From the NCBI RefSeq assembly GCF_027596085.1, contig NC_072472.1, positions 11,062,219 to 11,126,218 of the forward strand: DNA of 64,000 nt, in the 5' to 3' direction. This document shows positions 11,984 through 24,344 of the stretch, piece after piece (the stretch's first letter is position 1; each line of letters starts with the position of its first letter). Both the position numbers and the translations under genes were made by a program. The notes under the pieces are model-generated. The model was not told where the DNA came from. It did not search any database and saw nothing but the letters and a program-made list of their open reading frames with translations. This stretch comes from Anoplopoma fimbria (Eukaryota; Chordata; Actinopteri; Perciformes; Anoplopomatidae).

Positions 11984-14900
11984 ATGGCTGGAAGGAGACG
12001 AGGCCGAGGCAGCAACGTCCAGCAACAACAGGCCCAACAGAGGCAGAGAGGAGGCCCTCGTGGGGTAAGTCCTGTTCTGTCAATATGAAACGTGGCATCC
12101 ATGTTTATTTATACACTTATACACTACAGCAATACATGATTATAATATTAAGTAAGCACTTGTTCGGAAAGATTTTTTTTTTAAAGGTAGATTAAGTAAT
12201 TCTTCATCTTAAAGTAATATGTTATGATTTTATTCAGTTTTGATTGCTGTGCATGTATCAAAAATTGTGACTCATAGAATTTAAGTGCACAAGCTGCACT
12301 TTAATATCCAACATTTGTGTTTGTGGAAACCTGCATGTATGCTTGCCTCTTACATGAAGGAGTAAAATGAGAAATGAGGGCTAACTACAGGGACTAAGTG
12401 ACAAATATATACAAAGCATGGAGGGATAAAATTCTCATCTTTCATACGGGAATAGTTTCAAAGTTAAATTTAAGCAGGTAAGAAAAACAATCATGCATGT
12501 TAACACAGTAAGCACCAGCATTTGAGCAGAATCAGAGTTCAACGTACATTACAACACAGCAGATAAAGAAAGCTGAGTGTACTGAATGTATCCACACACA
12601 ACACAAAGTGTATGACATATGAAGACACTTGGTACTTTAGACTGATTATTCATATCTGTCTGCAAGATATCATCAACGCTTATCAGGCATTGATGACATC
12701 TTTTCTTAAACAGATCTAGGGTGGAACACCTGTAAAGTTCAAAAACCTTTCTGTTTCATTAAAATAAATAAACATTTAACAGCACTGTTAATATCGAAGA
12801 GCTTGAACTCTAAATTCAGAAGTAACCTGGTTCCTGTAAATTGTTTCCCTGCCCTCTTTTGTTTTTGAATGCTTGACTTCCATTAACACTCGTTTCCTCC
12901 CACACTGCAAATACATGGCAAACTGGAAACTTTACAAATACTCTGTGGAGTGAATGCAAATATGAATGTTTAGTTTGTACTTATTCTGTCACTTAATTCA
13001 CAATAAGATAAGTAGAACCGGATAAGTGGTTAAGAAGATGGATGAATTGGAAAAATACAGCATTTGATGAAACTTCACATGTTTTTTCCCTCCTCTGCTC
13101 TCTATCTTTCTGTATTCAGGCTCTTCGGGAGCCAGCTGCTTTTGCCAAGTCTACAGGTTGTGATTCAGAGATTCCCCACGAAAAGTTGACCATTGCCCAA
13201 GCCCGAAGAGGCACACCAGGTGATACTTATCAACACTTTTTGTTTCCATTGCTAATTAATATATTGCACCTGTCAGTCAGTCCACTTGTCAGTCCCAGCT
13301 ACTTGCAGCAAGGAATAAGGGAAGACTAGTGGCGATATTACAGACTGCAGATGCTTCAGCATGTTGGTATCAGCTGATATCAGCTGTAAAAAGGGATTTG
13401 AGCGACAGTATAATATTGTTTTGCTGCCACTTATTTGTCTGATTAGGGTTGGTTTCATTATGATCTTTGTCTCCATGAATGTGTCACGTCATTCGACTAA
13501 AGAGTAAGCAACAGATTAAAACTATTAAGGTATTTTATGGTGGATGATTTACTGTTATCAGCTTCAAAATGCTACATCAGTAAAGCTCTTAAAATAATGG
13601 CACAAAGAAGGTGAGGTTGTATAAACTCATGTTATTTTAAAAATGTGTTTTCATATTTTCTTATCTTGTAGCTCAACGTCCGGTGAGAATCTATGCTGAT
13701 GGTATCTTTGATCTTTTCCATTCGGGGCACGCTCGGGCCCTGATGCAGGCCAAAATGTGTTTCCAAACACCTACCTGATAGTCGGAGGTAAAGTATTGAT
13801 CTCACACCCTCTGATGAAGGAAAAAAGTTACTTAGGGTGTAAATGAAATGGTTCTCTATTAGCTTAATATGAATCCTAATCTTAGAACGAAATGGCCTGT
13901 AAAGGATCTCAATCTTACGGCTTCTTGGGCTACATCTTCCAGTTGAATGATTCAAGATTGATCCTTACTTCCGTCTTATACTTATTCTAAGACTCTGTCT
14001 GTGTGTCTCCAGTCTGCAGCGACGAGCTCACCCACAAGTTAAAGGGCTACACGGTGATGTCCGAGGATGAACGCTACGACGCCCTGAGGCACTGTCGTTA
14101 CGTTGACGAGGTGGTGCGTGATGCTCCCTGGACCCTCTCCACAGAGTTCCTCAAGAAACACAAGGTCAAAGGTCACGCAGTCACAGGCAACTCAGCCTCT
14201 CACAATGTCATTCAGTGGCAACAAACACAAGAGTATCTGGTGTTCAATCAATCTGAACACTGTCATGTGACACTCACAGATTGACTTTGTGGCCCATGAT
14301 GACATCCCTTACACCTCTGCTGGATCAGAGGATGTTTATAAACACATCAAGGAAGCAGGTGAAGACATGAATATTCATGTAATGTTTTTTTTAGTCCTGT
14401 TATTTCTCATATAACTTGATTTAATGATAATCATTTGTGTTTGAATGTCAGGGATGTTCGTGGCCACTGAGAGGACAGAAGGAATCTCCACATCTGATCT
14501 GATCACTCGTATTGTCCGAGACTATGACATCTATGCTCGACGCAACCTGCAAAGAGGCTACACAGCACGAGAACTGAATGTTGGGTTCATTAACGTAAGT
14601 GAAACTATATTTATTTAATTTAAAAAGCTGAATATCGACGTTTTTTAAACAAACAATACAGAACAAACTCACAAATGTTTAATTTTTACTGACAGGAGAA
14701 GAAATACCGGCTCCAGGAACAGGTGGACAAGATGAAAGAGACGGTCCGTACGGTGGAGGAAAAGTCCAAACACTTTGTCTACAGAGTGGAAGAGAAGAGC
14801 CAAGACCTCATCCACAAGTGGGAGGAGAAGTCGCGAGAATTCATTTGCAACTTCCTGGAGCTTTTTGGACCTGATGGGGCCTGGGCACGTTCACTTTTAC

Positions 14901-15748
14901 ATTCATCCACGTTAGCATTACATTAAGTTTGTTGTTTAGGGTGACATTTGTTGTATTTTGATAGATAATTATTTAAGTGAGGTTTAAGTGATATCATTTG
15001 CTTATGTCTTTTTGTGATCTTGTGGTTGCCAGGCAACCATTAGAAAAAACAATAGTCCTGCATATATCCCCATTAAACCACAAATTGTCCTTTAATATAG
15101 GCAACAAAGGATAGTTGTATTTCTGATGGTGTCTCCATCTCCATTGCAAATTGAGAAATTCACTTAAAAATCATAGAAAAAAGGATAATTTCCAATTTTG
15201 CTTTATAATCAACATGTTCAGATGTTTCTTCAATATCAAAAATATGATATTGTCCCTTCACCCATAGTTTCAGAGTAATCAGGAACTGCTAATAACAGGA
15301 GGATCTGCAGAGGGCACCAACACATCTAGCACCAACACTGGTTTATACAGTGGAAAATTAAGAATACAAATGGACTTAACTCATGACGAAACATAACAAC
15401 ATTTTGTCCTTTCTATGGGCAGTGATAAAAGGAACTCCCGGTAATGTGGGGAATAACTTACGTTTAATTAAAAGTGGGTACAAAAGACAACATTAGAGCA
15501 CATTAAAACTTTCTTCTGTCCCTGTCCTTGTTTAGCATGCTATTCAGGAGCGCAGTGGCCGAATGATCCAGGCCCTGTCACCGTACTCTTCACCCCGAGG
15601 CTCCCCCAGCAGCAGTCCCACCAGAAGACGCTCAGCTTCTCCCGGCTCCTCAGCTGCCTCTGCATCCTCCTCCTCTATCTCCCCTCCTTCCTCCCCCTCC
15701 TCAACGAAAAAGGCCACTCGCTCCTCTCTCAAGGCGGCCTCCACATAA
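11984..15748 (+). CDS. pcyt1b: CTP:phosphocholine cytidylyltransferase (PCYT1B-like), frameshifted
   Basis: Exons are 11984-12064, 13120-13219, 13672-13787, 14013-14164, 14280-14358, 14452-14594, 14696-14884 and 15536-15748. The enzyme makes CDP-choline, the rate-limiting step of phosphatidylcholine synthesis. The catalytic motif [12 protein letters not shown] (residues 77-88) and the second signature RTEGISTSD are present. They are followed by an amphipathic membrane-binding helix of the [15 protein letters not shown] type and a Ser/Pro-rich phosphorylation tail. [11 protein letters not shown] and [11 protein letters not shown] favour the B isoform over the A isoform. Exon 3 is one base short: after Lys88 the AAAA run at 13752-13755 should be AAAAA, and as written the frame reaches TGA within eight codons. 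Exon 7 ends TGG followed by GC rather than GT. An intact model would be 357 aa. The short Gln/Arg-rich first exon has no recognised counterpart. The gene could be a damaged copy or carry an assembly error. Confidence 0.88.
15024..15038. promoter_or_regulatory. Candidate RFX X-box in pcyt1b intron 7
   Basis: GGTTGCCAGGCAACC is a perfect inverted repeat and matches the RFX X-box consensus (GTTGCC, spacer, GGCAAC). It lies in an intron, so any regulatory role is inferred. Confidence 0.4.
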
Positions 15749-16684
15749 GCTCATCATGATTTGGTGATTCTTTGTTGGTCTTCAAACAGACTATTGGTTA
15801 TTAATCTAAGGAGGCTGGTAATTTAAGTGAAGAAATAAAAAGGAAGAACTTTATTCTGGTTTATTGTGCAATCTATCATAATTTACATAATGTTTCTTCA
15901 CTTAAAAGAAAGGAAATTAACATTTAAATGTTGTTTTGATGTTATTCCTCTTCTATCATTTGTTACTCTTTGACATGTCTAGTATCTTAATAGATAACAC
16001 ACACTCGCCTTTATAGAAGTCTGTTATTGAGTAATAAATTATATTAATTTAAGACTGAGTAATAATCAACCCAAATGTCCCTGCCATTCAATGTCCTAGT
16101 TTACACGCTTCCTGTAAATGTGGGAGGTGGCTGAAGATAAGTTCACCATATCAACATAAATGGGAATGATATGGCAAAGTTGTGTTCACCACCCAAGTGG
16201 CTATATGAGTCCATATGAATTATAATGTGTACAGGTAATTTAGGGCCAACACGTTTGCCATAACATTTTGAGTTTTCAGCTTGTTGTGGATTTATTCTCC
16301 CCCCCAAATTGCCAAAGTATTTAATAATTGCAGCTTTAAATGGATGTACTTTAAGCCACTGAATTTAACAAGTAGATTTTTGTATTGACCATGAATTAAG
16401 TTGTTTTAAATCTTCCTTATGTTGTTAATTCTAACATAAATAGTCTTCAATATAGGCTATTTTAGTTAAAAGTTCATTTTCACAGCCAAACAAAGATCGT
16501 TAAATGCAAGATGTCTGACTCGTGTATTATTATTATTATTATTATTATTGGTTCGTACGTTTAAAAGTACTCATAACAGAGCACATCACGTTGGTCTGTC
16601 CTTGTGTTTCATCGAACACGTCTGCGCATGCTCCGCAGCGCCTCCGGTCTCCAGTTTGCGCTCGTCAGGTCTTTGGCCGGAGCG
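15749..16684. other. pcyt1b 3' UTR and upstream region of the zdhhc gene
   Basis: AATAAA at 15834-15839 is 86 bases after the pcyt1b stop and is the likely polyadenylation signal. The remainder is non-coding, with an ATT microsatellite at 16525-16549. It becomes GC-richer from about 16610, as expected next to the promoter of the following gene. Confidence 0.55.
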
Positions 16685-16710
16685 TATAAAAAGCCCCGGC
16701 CATGACGTCA
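16685..16710 (+). promoter_or_regulatory. TATA box and full CRE ahead of the zdhhc gene
   Basis: TATAAAAAG at 16685-16693 and a palindromic CRE, TGACGTCA, at 16703-16710 precede the start codon at 16741. With a TATA at this position transcription would begin near 16712-16718. The in-frame ATG at 16702 therefore lies upstream of the expected start site and should not be used. The CRE suggests a CREB/ATF input, which is inferred from the motif only. Confidence 0.65.
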
Positions 16711-16740
16711 CCGCCAGCTAAAGTCCTGCACGGATTAAAG

Positions 16741-19700
16741 ATGGCGCCCTCTCATGCGCTGAGGTGCTGTCAGCGGGTTTTGAACTGGGTACCTGTCCTG
16801 TTTATAAACCTGGTTGTCGGTTGGTCTTATTACGCTTATGTTGTGGAGCTCTGTGTCTGTAAGTACAATCACTTTTTTTTTTATTTTTTTTTTTATTTTA
16901 AGTATTTAGCTCTCGCACGGCGGATATGGGCTTGAGTTGCCAGTTTCAGGGTTGCCAACTTTCATAAGCTGGTTGAAGTGAGATTTAAAGGCACCCCCAG
17001 GCTGCACACTGTAAACATGATGCATACTGTAAACATAAATATGATGCATACTGTAAATATGATGCATACTGTAAATATGCTGCATACTGTAAATATGATG
17101 CATACTGTAAATATGATGCATACTGTAAATATGCTGCATACTGTAAATATGATGCATACTGTAAACATGCTGCATACTATAAATATGATGCATACTGTAA
17201 ATATGATGCATACTGTAAACATGCTGCATACTATAAATATGATGCATACTGTAAATATGCTGCATACTATAGATATGATGCATACTGTAAATATGCTGCA
17301 TACTGTAAATATGATGCATACTGTAAATATTCTGCATACTGTAAACATGCATTTAAACCTCAGGTCAATGTTACATTACATCGTTTTGTTTCAGACCATT
17401 GACATGCATTCCTCATAACTGTAATGTAATCCGGCAACTTTTTCTGTGTGGTTAGTTTCTGCAGTCATCATCAATGCATAATTAATAACTTCATCATGAT
17501 AATTGTAATGCACTGGCTAAAATTCAATATTTAAGTCAGATAACTGGAATAACTGGAATTAAAGTGCAAGAGATTGATAGAACTTTATCAGATGTTTTTT
17601 TTCCCTTTTGTTTTAATAATGCAGTGTATTGAAAATGAATGGACAGGCTAGCTCTCTTTTATTTTTTTTGCAAGTTTTTATACGAATATTTTAATTACAA
17701 TTCACTGTTGTTGTTTCCTTTGTTTATTTATAAATGCCACATCAATAGCATGCATATTGTTTTTTAATATATATCTCCATGAACACAAAATTACATTTTA
17801 CAATTGACAATAGTCTAAATTGTTGTGTGAGCGATAGGGGATAAACCTTGGAAGCCAGCTGTAAAATCGTTGGCTATAATTTAACCACACGATGCATCAT
17901 CAGTTATTCACTGTTTATAGGAGGATGATGGCCTCCCGTTCAACTGTTTAGGAACAAGCTACTAAACCTCCTTCACCTAAACATTTGTAATAAGTAGGAG
18001 ATGCAGCCAAAAACCTAGAGGAAAAATAATAGTAAGACGAAGAGATTTTAAATGACATACAACTGTAAATAGACTCATCATTCAGCAGAGGATATTATTT
18101 CCTACTTTTATCTCATGAACAAATGTGACCATTCAAGCTTAAAACAAGCAGGTTGGAAAGTGGCTTATATGAATACTGTTGGTATTTTTCATCACATGTT
18201 GATAGGTTGTGCATGGCGTGATGTGCGCTGCCCCCCCCCCACTCACAGTAGGTTTATTTCAGCCTGGAACTGATGATGCCATTATCAGCATTATCGTTGG
18301 TACTGTAGTTATGTCTGTAACTCAGCTGTGGTCAGGGACAGGGACATCCCTGCTGCTTAAACAAAGCTCTCTGTTATGGGTGGGTCACTGCTGGCCGTGC
18401 CAGGCTGCCGCCACATGGTGTGAGAAAGGGGTGGTGTGTGTGTGTGTGTGTGTTGGGGGATGTGTAGTCATGCACTATTAGGACTTTCATTACTGTTCAC
18501 TAATATCTATTTTTTGTTTGCTTTATGCAGATACAATCCCAAATAATGCAGAACGAAGTACGTGATCATCATTCAATCATTTATAGCAAATGTCATGTCA
18601 GAGATCTGTAATAAATGCAAATTAATGTATTTCCTTCTCTCAACAGTCAGCTTTTTGGTCATCTTTCACATTTTCCTCACCATGTTTATATGGTCCTACT
18701 GGAAAACGATTTGGTCCAGACCTGCCGGACCCTCGAAAGCAGTAAGCTTTAAAATTAATTTCATGTTTAGGATTTGGTAAATAAACTGTCAATTACAGAA
18801 TGTTATTTATTGGCCTGTCTCTGACTCAGTCTTTTCTCCGCTTGATAGTTCGGTCTGCCCAGAGTAGAGAAGGAACTGTACGAAAGAGAGGAACGAGCCG
18901 AGACGCAACAAGAAATTCTTAAGAAAGTGGCGAGAAATTTACCCGTGTACACACGCACGGCGGGGGGAGGTGAGGCTTTTTACTGCAGCTGCAAAACTGA
19001 CTGGTTCGCTTCCTATTTTAACTCCCAGTTGCTTTATAGCAGACCACTGGGGGAAACTCTGTTATGTAACTGTTTTACTGTTGTCAACATTGCCTCAAAT
19101 GAGATTGCATAAATGTGTTGCAACAGTGTTTCTTCCCCTTTTGGATATAAGTGCAACACTGTTTATCTCTTTATAGAAGAAAGCACTGTATGATATTTCC
19201 CTGCAAATGCAGCTGATGCTCATCTGTCTTGTGTTTACGGAGCTGCATGTATCAGGAGGGTTAATTTGACTCAGGTGCACCTCGTTATCTCTACAGGCCA
19301 CGCCTGGCTCATCTACCTAACAACAATCATGATCTCACCTACTCAGTTTCACAGTTACATTTGAAAAGACACTATAACACTATCAACCACATTCAACTTG
19401 TTTGTGAATATGTAGTTAAAGCATTTAAAAGAGCAGGACATTTCTAAACGGAGGAAATGTGAACGCAGAAAAATACACCTTTTTAACATTTTGTTTAAAT
19501 ATCGGCTACTTCACATACACGGTGATTGTACCACCTTTCATATAACAGTAATAGTGTTACAGCGGTACTTTTAATAATTCTGCTTTCATTTTCTCTAAAT
19601 AGCTGTCCGATACTGCGACAGCTGCCAGATTGTCAAACCTGACCGCTGCCATCACTGCTCAACCTGCGAGATGTGAGTGTTTTCTAAGTGTACACACTGT

Positions 19701-22700
19701 ATGATTAGGCTCTACCTTTTTTTTACCGTTTCCCCTTAAGGAGCAGATGTGTTTAAACTGATTCTCAATTGGATTTTATGTGCCCAAATATCCTAAAATG
19801 ATTTCTGGCTGCTGCTAACATTGAAGATTCTGGTAACAGAAAGTAAAGAGAAAATGCAAATGTGCTGCTGTGAGACATAAGTCAATAAAATGGTTAAACA
19901 GAACGTATATTTTTGCTGTTTTGAAATACAACACAGATAAATTCACATTTCTTTTTGAAATATTGGGCGCTAATTATTTTCTGACGTCTAAATTTGCTCG
20001 TGCATTGTAGGTCCTTCTGGGTACTTCTTGGTCATCAAAATGTCTATTAACATCTGCAGGTTGGTATTAATAAGATCTGTTTTCCTTTTTCTCATTTTTC
20101 AAGGTGTGTGCTGAAAATGGACCATCACTGCCCCTGGTAGGCTTTTCTCATTAAAGTGTTTTTATTCCATCATGATAAGGTTGGCTTGCCGTGGTGTCTG
20201 TCAGCCTATTATCATTTCTCTTTAACACAAAATGCAGAGAGATCAGCATTTTTAACTCTTGTGTCATGTTTCTGTCGTGTTTTCATTCAGGGTGAATAAC
20301 TGTGTTGGATTCTCAAACTACAAGTACTTTGTGCTTTTCTTGGCCTACGCCTCACTTTACTGTGTCGTCATTTGTGCTACAGTCATCAAGTATTTCATCA
20401 AATTCTGGACAGTGAGTACAGAAACTTTTTTTTTAAAGTGGCGTGCTCTTGCGCATGAATGCTTACTGTGGTAGCTGTTCATTTAATGTGGTTGTCTTAT
20501 CTTTTGACGCTCATTTCACTTTTAAGTTCAGCATTGAACTAACCTCACACGCCAGATGGTTTGTTGCACAGAAACCATCTGAGAAGCCATCATTAGAAAC
20601 TGTTTAAAAAGGGCAGGCACAAAAAATACTTTACTGGTGATTGGAGTCAATCAAACTCTCACCGATACGAGTCGATGGAATAGTAAAAACACATTTTACC
20701 TCGAGAACAGCCTTAAGTGTTGGTCTTTGCTCTCCTTTCAATGTAGAAATACTCTCCAGTTCTGTTATAACTGATGCTATAGTAGCATCTATGCTAACCT
20801 CTTCAGGCCTCTCCGCGTCGTCTCACACACACCTACGTAGCTGTCAGTAGCTCCTCACAGGACGTTGTTTGCATGATTGCACTGCATTACCGGACAAAAA
20901 AAATGTTTACTTGAAGCCTGACAAGATGGATTTTTGTGTGATATGTGATCCTGCAATTCTCGCGTGATCTTACTGCCCTGCAAGGGGAGCACTCAGCGGC
21001 CTTGGGTTCAAAAAACATGAACTTTCTTTAAAACTTAGTAATGTTGCCATTTTAAAAGATTTAAATAACTTACATTTTCTTAATGACAACATTTTTTTTT
21101 TTTTTATTGAATTAAATTAAAACATCTAGTGCAGTCAGGCTGGGTGGAGGCATGTGATGATTGCATTGTAAGATATCACGCTATTTACTGTTTGTGTCAT
21201 TGGGTTGCACAAGTTTGTCATGTGATCACTTATCAGGAGATCCTCTTCAGCATACTGCTTTGCATGAGACAATGGCTCTTGTCATGTCGTCCAACAGTGA
21301 AGGAGTATATTGTGTTATAGCAAAAAAAATACTTACACTAAGATAATACCAAGCTAGATGCTGTAGTGAGGCAATGAAATAAGAATAAAATGTTTGGTTT
21401 TCCAATTTACTGCAGACTGTTGTTAAGATAACTTGGCATTTGAACAGGAAATATTCTTACAGACTGAATAAACTAACACTTTTGTTCTTTTTTCCCCTCT
21501 AAAGGAACAGCTGCCGGACACACACGCCAAACTCCACATCTTGTTTCTGTTTTTCGTGGCTGCTCTGTTCTGTATCAGCATCCTGTCACTTCTCAGCTAC
21601 CATCTGTGGCTTGTGGGAAAGAACAGGACCACAATAGGTAGCTATAAATAAATATGCAATTTAATTCACCTTTTGATTACATCATTTTAAAAGAAACAAC
21701 TGACTGACTGTATTTTTCCATCCATTTTTAGAAGCTTTTCGGGCTCCTGTCTTTTCAAACGGTCAGGACAAGAATGGGTTTTCTCTAGGCTTCAGTCGAA
21801 ATGCAGCTGAGGTGTTTGGAGACCAAGCAAAGTACTGGATGTTTCCAGTTTTCTCAAGGTGAGTCTATTTTGAACTGATATAACTGCAGCTTTCAATCAC
21901 TTCAGCAGTTAAAATGATGCACATAAATAGGCAGTGCTATTCTACACCCTCCTTAAGTTTAACTCTGTAGTAGCGGATGTATTAACTTAATTTCTATCAT
22001 TATTGTTGAAGAAACTATTTAATGGTGTAAATACCCTAAAACACAATTCACCCTGAATCCATCCAATGCTGACATGTTTACTGATACTGTTTTTCTCTTT
22101 TTTTTTTTATTAGTCTAGGAGATGGACATTCCTTTGTTACCAGATTGGTACACATAGATCCTGAACAAGCAAACAGTGTCCTCCAGCAAAATGGCAAAAG
22201 GCTAGTATATTTTTTAATTTTTTTTTTATATAGTTTCCTTTCAGTTCTGTTGCCTGGGTATTAACCTCTAATGCAACTTTAATTACAGCCCAGCTGATGG
22301 AAAGGCCAACCCTTGTGTGCTTGGTAACAATATTCAACACACAGCGGACGACAGCAAAGAGAAAATCGGTTTGTTGTTGATCCCTTTTCTGATTTTTTTT
22401 CATTTGTTGAATTAGGGCTTATATGTTTGAGTTAATACAAGGATCTTTTAGCTATGAAACAGTCTCAATTTAATACTGGTGCCTCTATATGACCTACATC
22501 AGCGAGAATATTGACTATTTCTAAATAGTTATTCTCAATGCTTGTCATCGGGTCAGATTCCCCGCAAACATAAAGCCAAAAATTAACACAAATTAAAGTT
22601 CCTTGTAGTTACTTCAAAAGTTTTGTATTTACTTTCCTGCTCAATAATTAACTGTTTAACAGTTCCTGAAACACCTCTTGTGTCGTCACTTTTTACTTTT

Positions 22701-22747
22701 CAGACGGAGGCCAGGTAGTCTCGGTGCATATGGAGAGTGAGCCATAG
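16741..22747 (+). CDS. zdhhc20: DHHC palmitoyltransferase, ZDHHC20/ZDHHC15 type, 12 exons
   Basis: Exons are 16741-16858, 18531-18557, 18647-18741, 18849-18969, 19603-19672, 20104-20136, 20291-20411, 21505-21637, 21732-21858, 22114-22200, 22289-22368 and 22704-22747, giving 351 aa. The protein S-acylates cysteines of target proteins. It opens with [14 protein letters not shown] and a first membrane segment. The zinc-binding Cys-rich domain ([20 protein letters not shown]) precedes the catalytic DHHC at residues 150-153. The fourth membrane segment runs into [11 protein letters not shown], the TTxE-type motif. The tail ends [10 protein letters not shown]. The sequence mixes ZDHHC20 features ([18 protein letters not shown]) with ZDHHC15 features (LPVYTRT), so the symbol is tentative. 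Exon 10 ends at a GC donor (GCTAGT). The stop codon is three bases before a 3' UTR intron. Confidence 0.9.
17001..17352 (+). repeat. 18-bp minisatellite in intron 1 of the zdhhc gene
   Basis: About 19 tandem copies of an 18-bp unit, ATGATGCATACTGTAAAT, are present. Two main variants differ at the fourth base (ATGATGCAT versus ATGCTGCAT) and are interleaved. The array contains no stop in one forward frame and two reverse frames, so it produces long spurious ORFs of repeated MHTVN or MHHIYS residues. It is intronic and not considered coding. Confidence 0.95.
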
Positions 22748-24344
22748 CAGGTATGTGAACTTGATGTGAATACTGTAGAGTTTTGCTGGTTTGTCCTCGT
22801 GTTTATTTGTACTTTGGCTGTTGCTGCAGGTCGCAGGTACATCTATGACGCCTTAAACGGGGAGCATCAGCACCTCTAGAGGAGCCGTCCTCCGCCCTCA
22901 TTATGGGTTTGACAGTGCAGCCTCAAGACACCTGTTTTCTATATATTTTAAACGGACCGTTCTTCATCCAGCGTGCTTTAAAACAGCACCACAACAATAC
23001 TGTTGTCACGGCAACATGGACTGTACAGCGGCCTCGCAGACTGCACCTGTCTGAGGTGATTCACAGGTTTAATCCTGTTTTTGAGCCATAGACATTCAAA
23101 TGATGTTTTGCTATTATTGCATCTGAAAAACTCTGGGACTGCTTTTTCCATCTTGAGCCAATGCACGTCTACATTGTCTGTGTTTTTATATACATGAATT
23201 AATCACATGATACATTCCTACTAGAGAAACAACCTTTGTCAGTATTAATCCAGCATTAATAACTAAAAGAGAGCGATGTGTATAACTCATATGAAATGCT
23301 GAGACATTTCAACACTGTCAACAGTGTGAGCCAAATGTCTCATCAGTTTTAAACTCCAAGCACAGTGCACTTATTAAGAGCAGCAGTCAGTTATCAAATT
23401 GTCTGATTTAGTTTATATGGTTGGAAATATTTAAAGGGCTGTTTACACTTTTAAGATTTATTTTTTACATTTCAAATTTTATACTGTGGTCAAATGAAGG
23501 TAACATGGGATTAAAATGTAAGGACCAAAAACTGTTTAATTTATTTTAAAATGGTTTCATCTCATGTCAAACTATTTAAAACACGTGTCCAATAGTTGAG
23601 AGTAACTATTATCAAAGAGATTTCCGTTTTTGTGTTACTGCACGAATATGCACTATAGATATTTGTAATTCTTTTTTTTTTCAAGCTTTTATAAATGAAT
23701 TGTCTTTCAGTGTATTTATTTTATTGTAATGAGTTCTTTGTTTTATTTATATTTAATTAGTTGTTTTAATGTGTATTGAGCTCTTCCACAGAATGTTTTC
23801 ACTTTCATGATCAATCCTCTGCAACAGTGTGTGTTTGTTTTTTACTTAAACTTGTGTTTTAATGCCAATGATTTAAATCTGTCTTCTTTATTGTTTGTTT
23901 GTTTTGGTTGAAATATAAGATTAATTTGAAGGTTAGAAAGTAGAAGCACATAATGAAACTCAAGGACATTTGATCCTGTGTCCTTGAGCCTGAACCAGGA
24001 TAGATAAGGCAGACTTTATATAGCAGTAATGAAAGAGTGGGGTGGTGTCATCACAATAGCTCATCTCTGTGCTCCTGGCTGCTCTTTCATTGTGTTACAT
24101 TCATTTTAGCGGAAATTATACAACGCACAGTGTGTAGTTTGCCTTAGTGACCAGAAGACGATGATAATAAAAATGGTTAATGTTACACATTCTCACGGTA
24201 GTTTGATAAATAACTTCACCTACTGAACTTTGCTTAACGCATCCCAAGCAGATAGAGCTACTAATGTAATTATGCCTGTAAACTATTATTCATTGAGATG
24301 AAACTGTTCACACAGGGTGACCTTCATTGTTCTGTTACAATAAA
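22748..24344 (+). other. 3' UTR of the zdhhc gene, including a short UTR intron
   Basis: A 79-nt intron with GTATGT donor at 22751 and GCTGCAG acceptor ending at 22829 follows the stop codon immediately. AATAAA at 24339-24344 is a likely polyadenylation signal, and no coding exon was seen before it. The junction is close enough to the stop that nonsense-mediated decay is not expected. Confidence 0.5.

Noticed and set aside
14165..14283. Open frame continuing past exon 4 of pcyt1b
   Set aside because: The conserved [10 protein letters not shown] resumes at 14280 after an AG acceptor, so the stretch is a 115-nt intron.
16906..17418. Long ORFs of about 130-148 codons on both strands over the minisatellite
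   Set aside because: They are caused by an 18-bp repeat lacking stops. They are intronic and have no family match.
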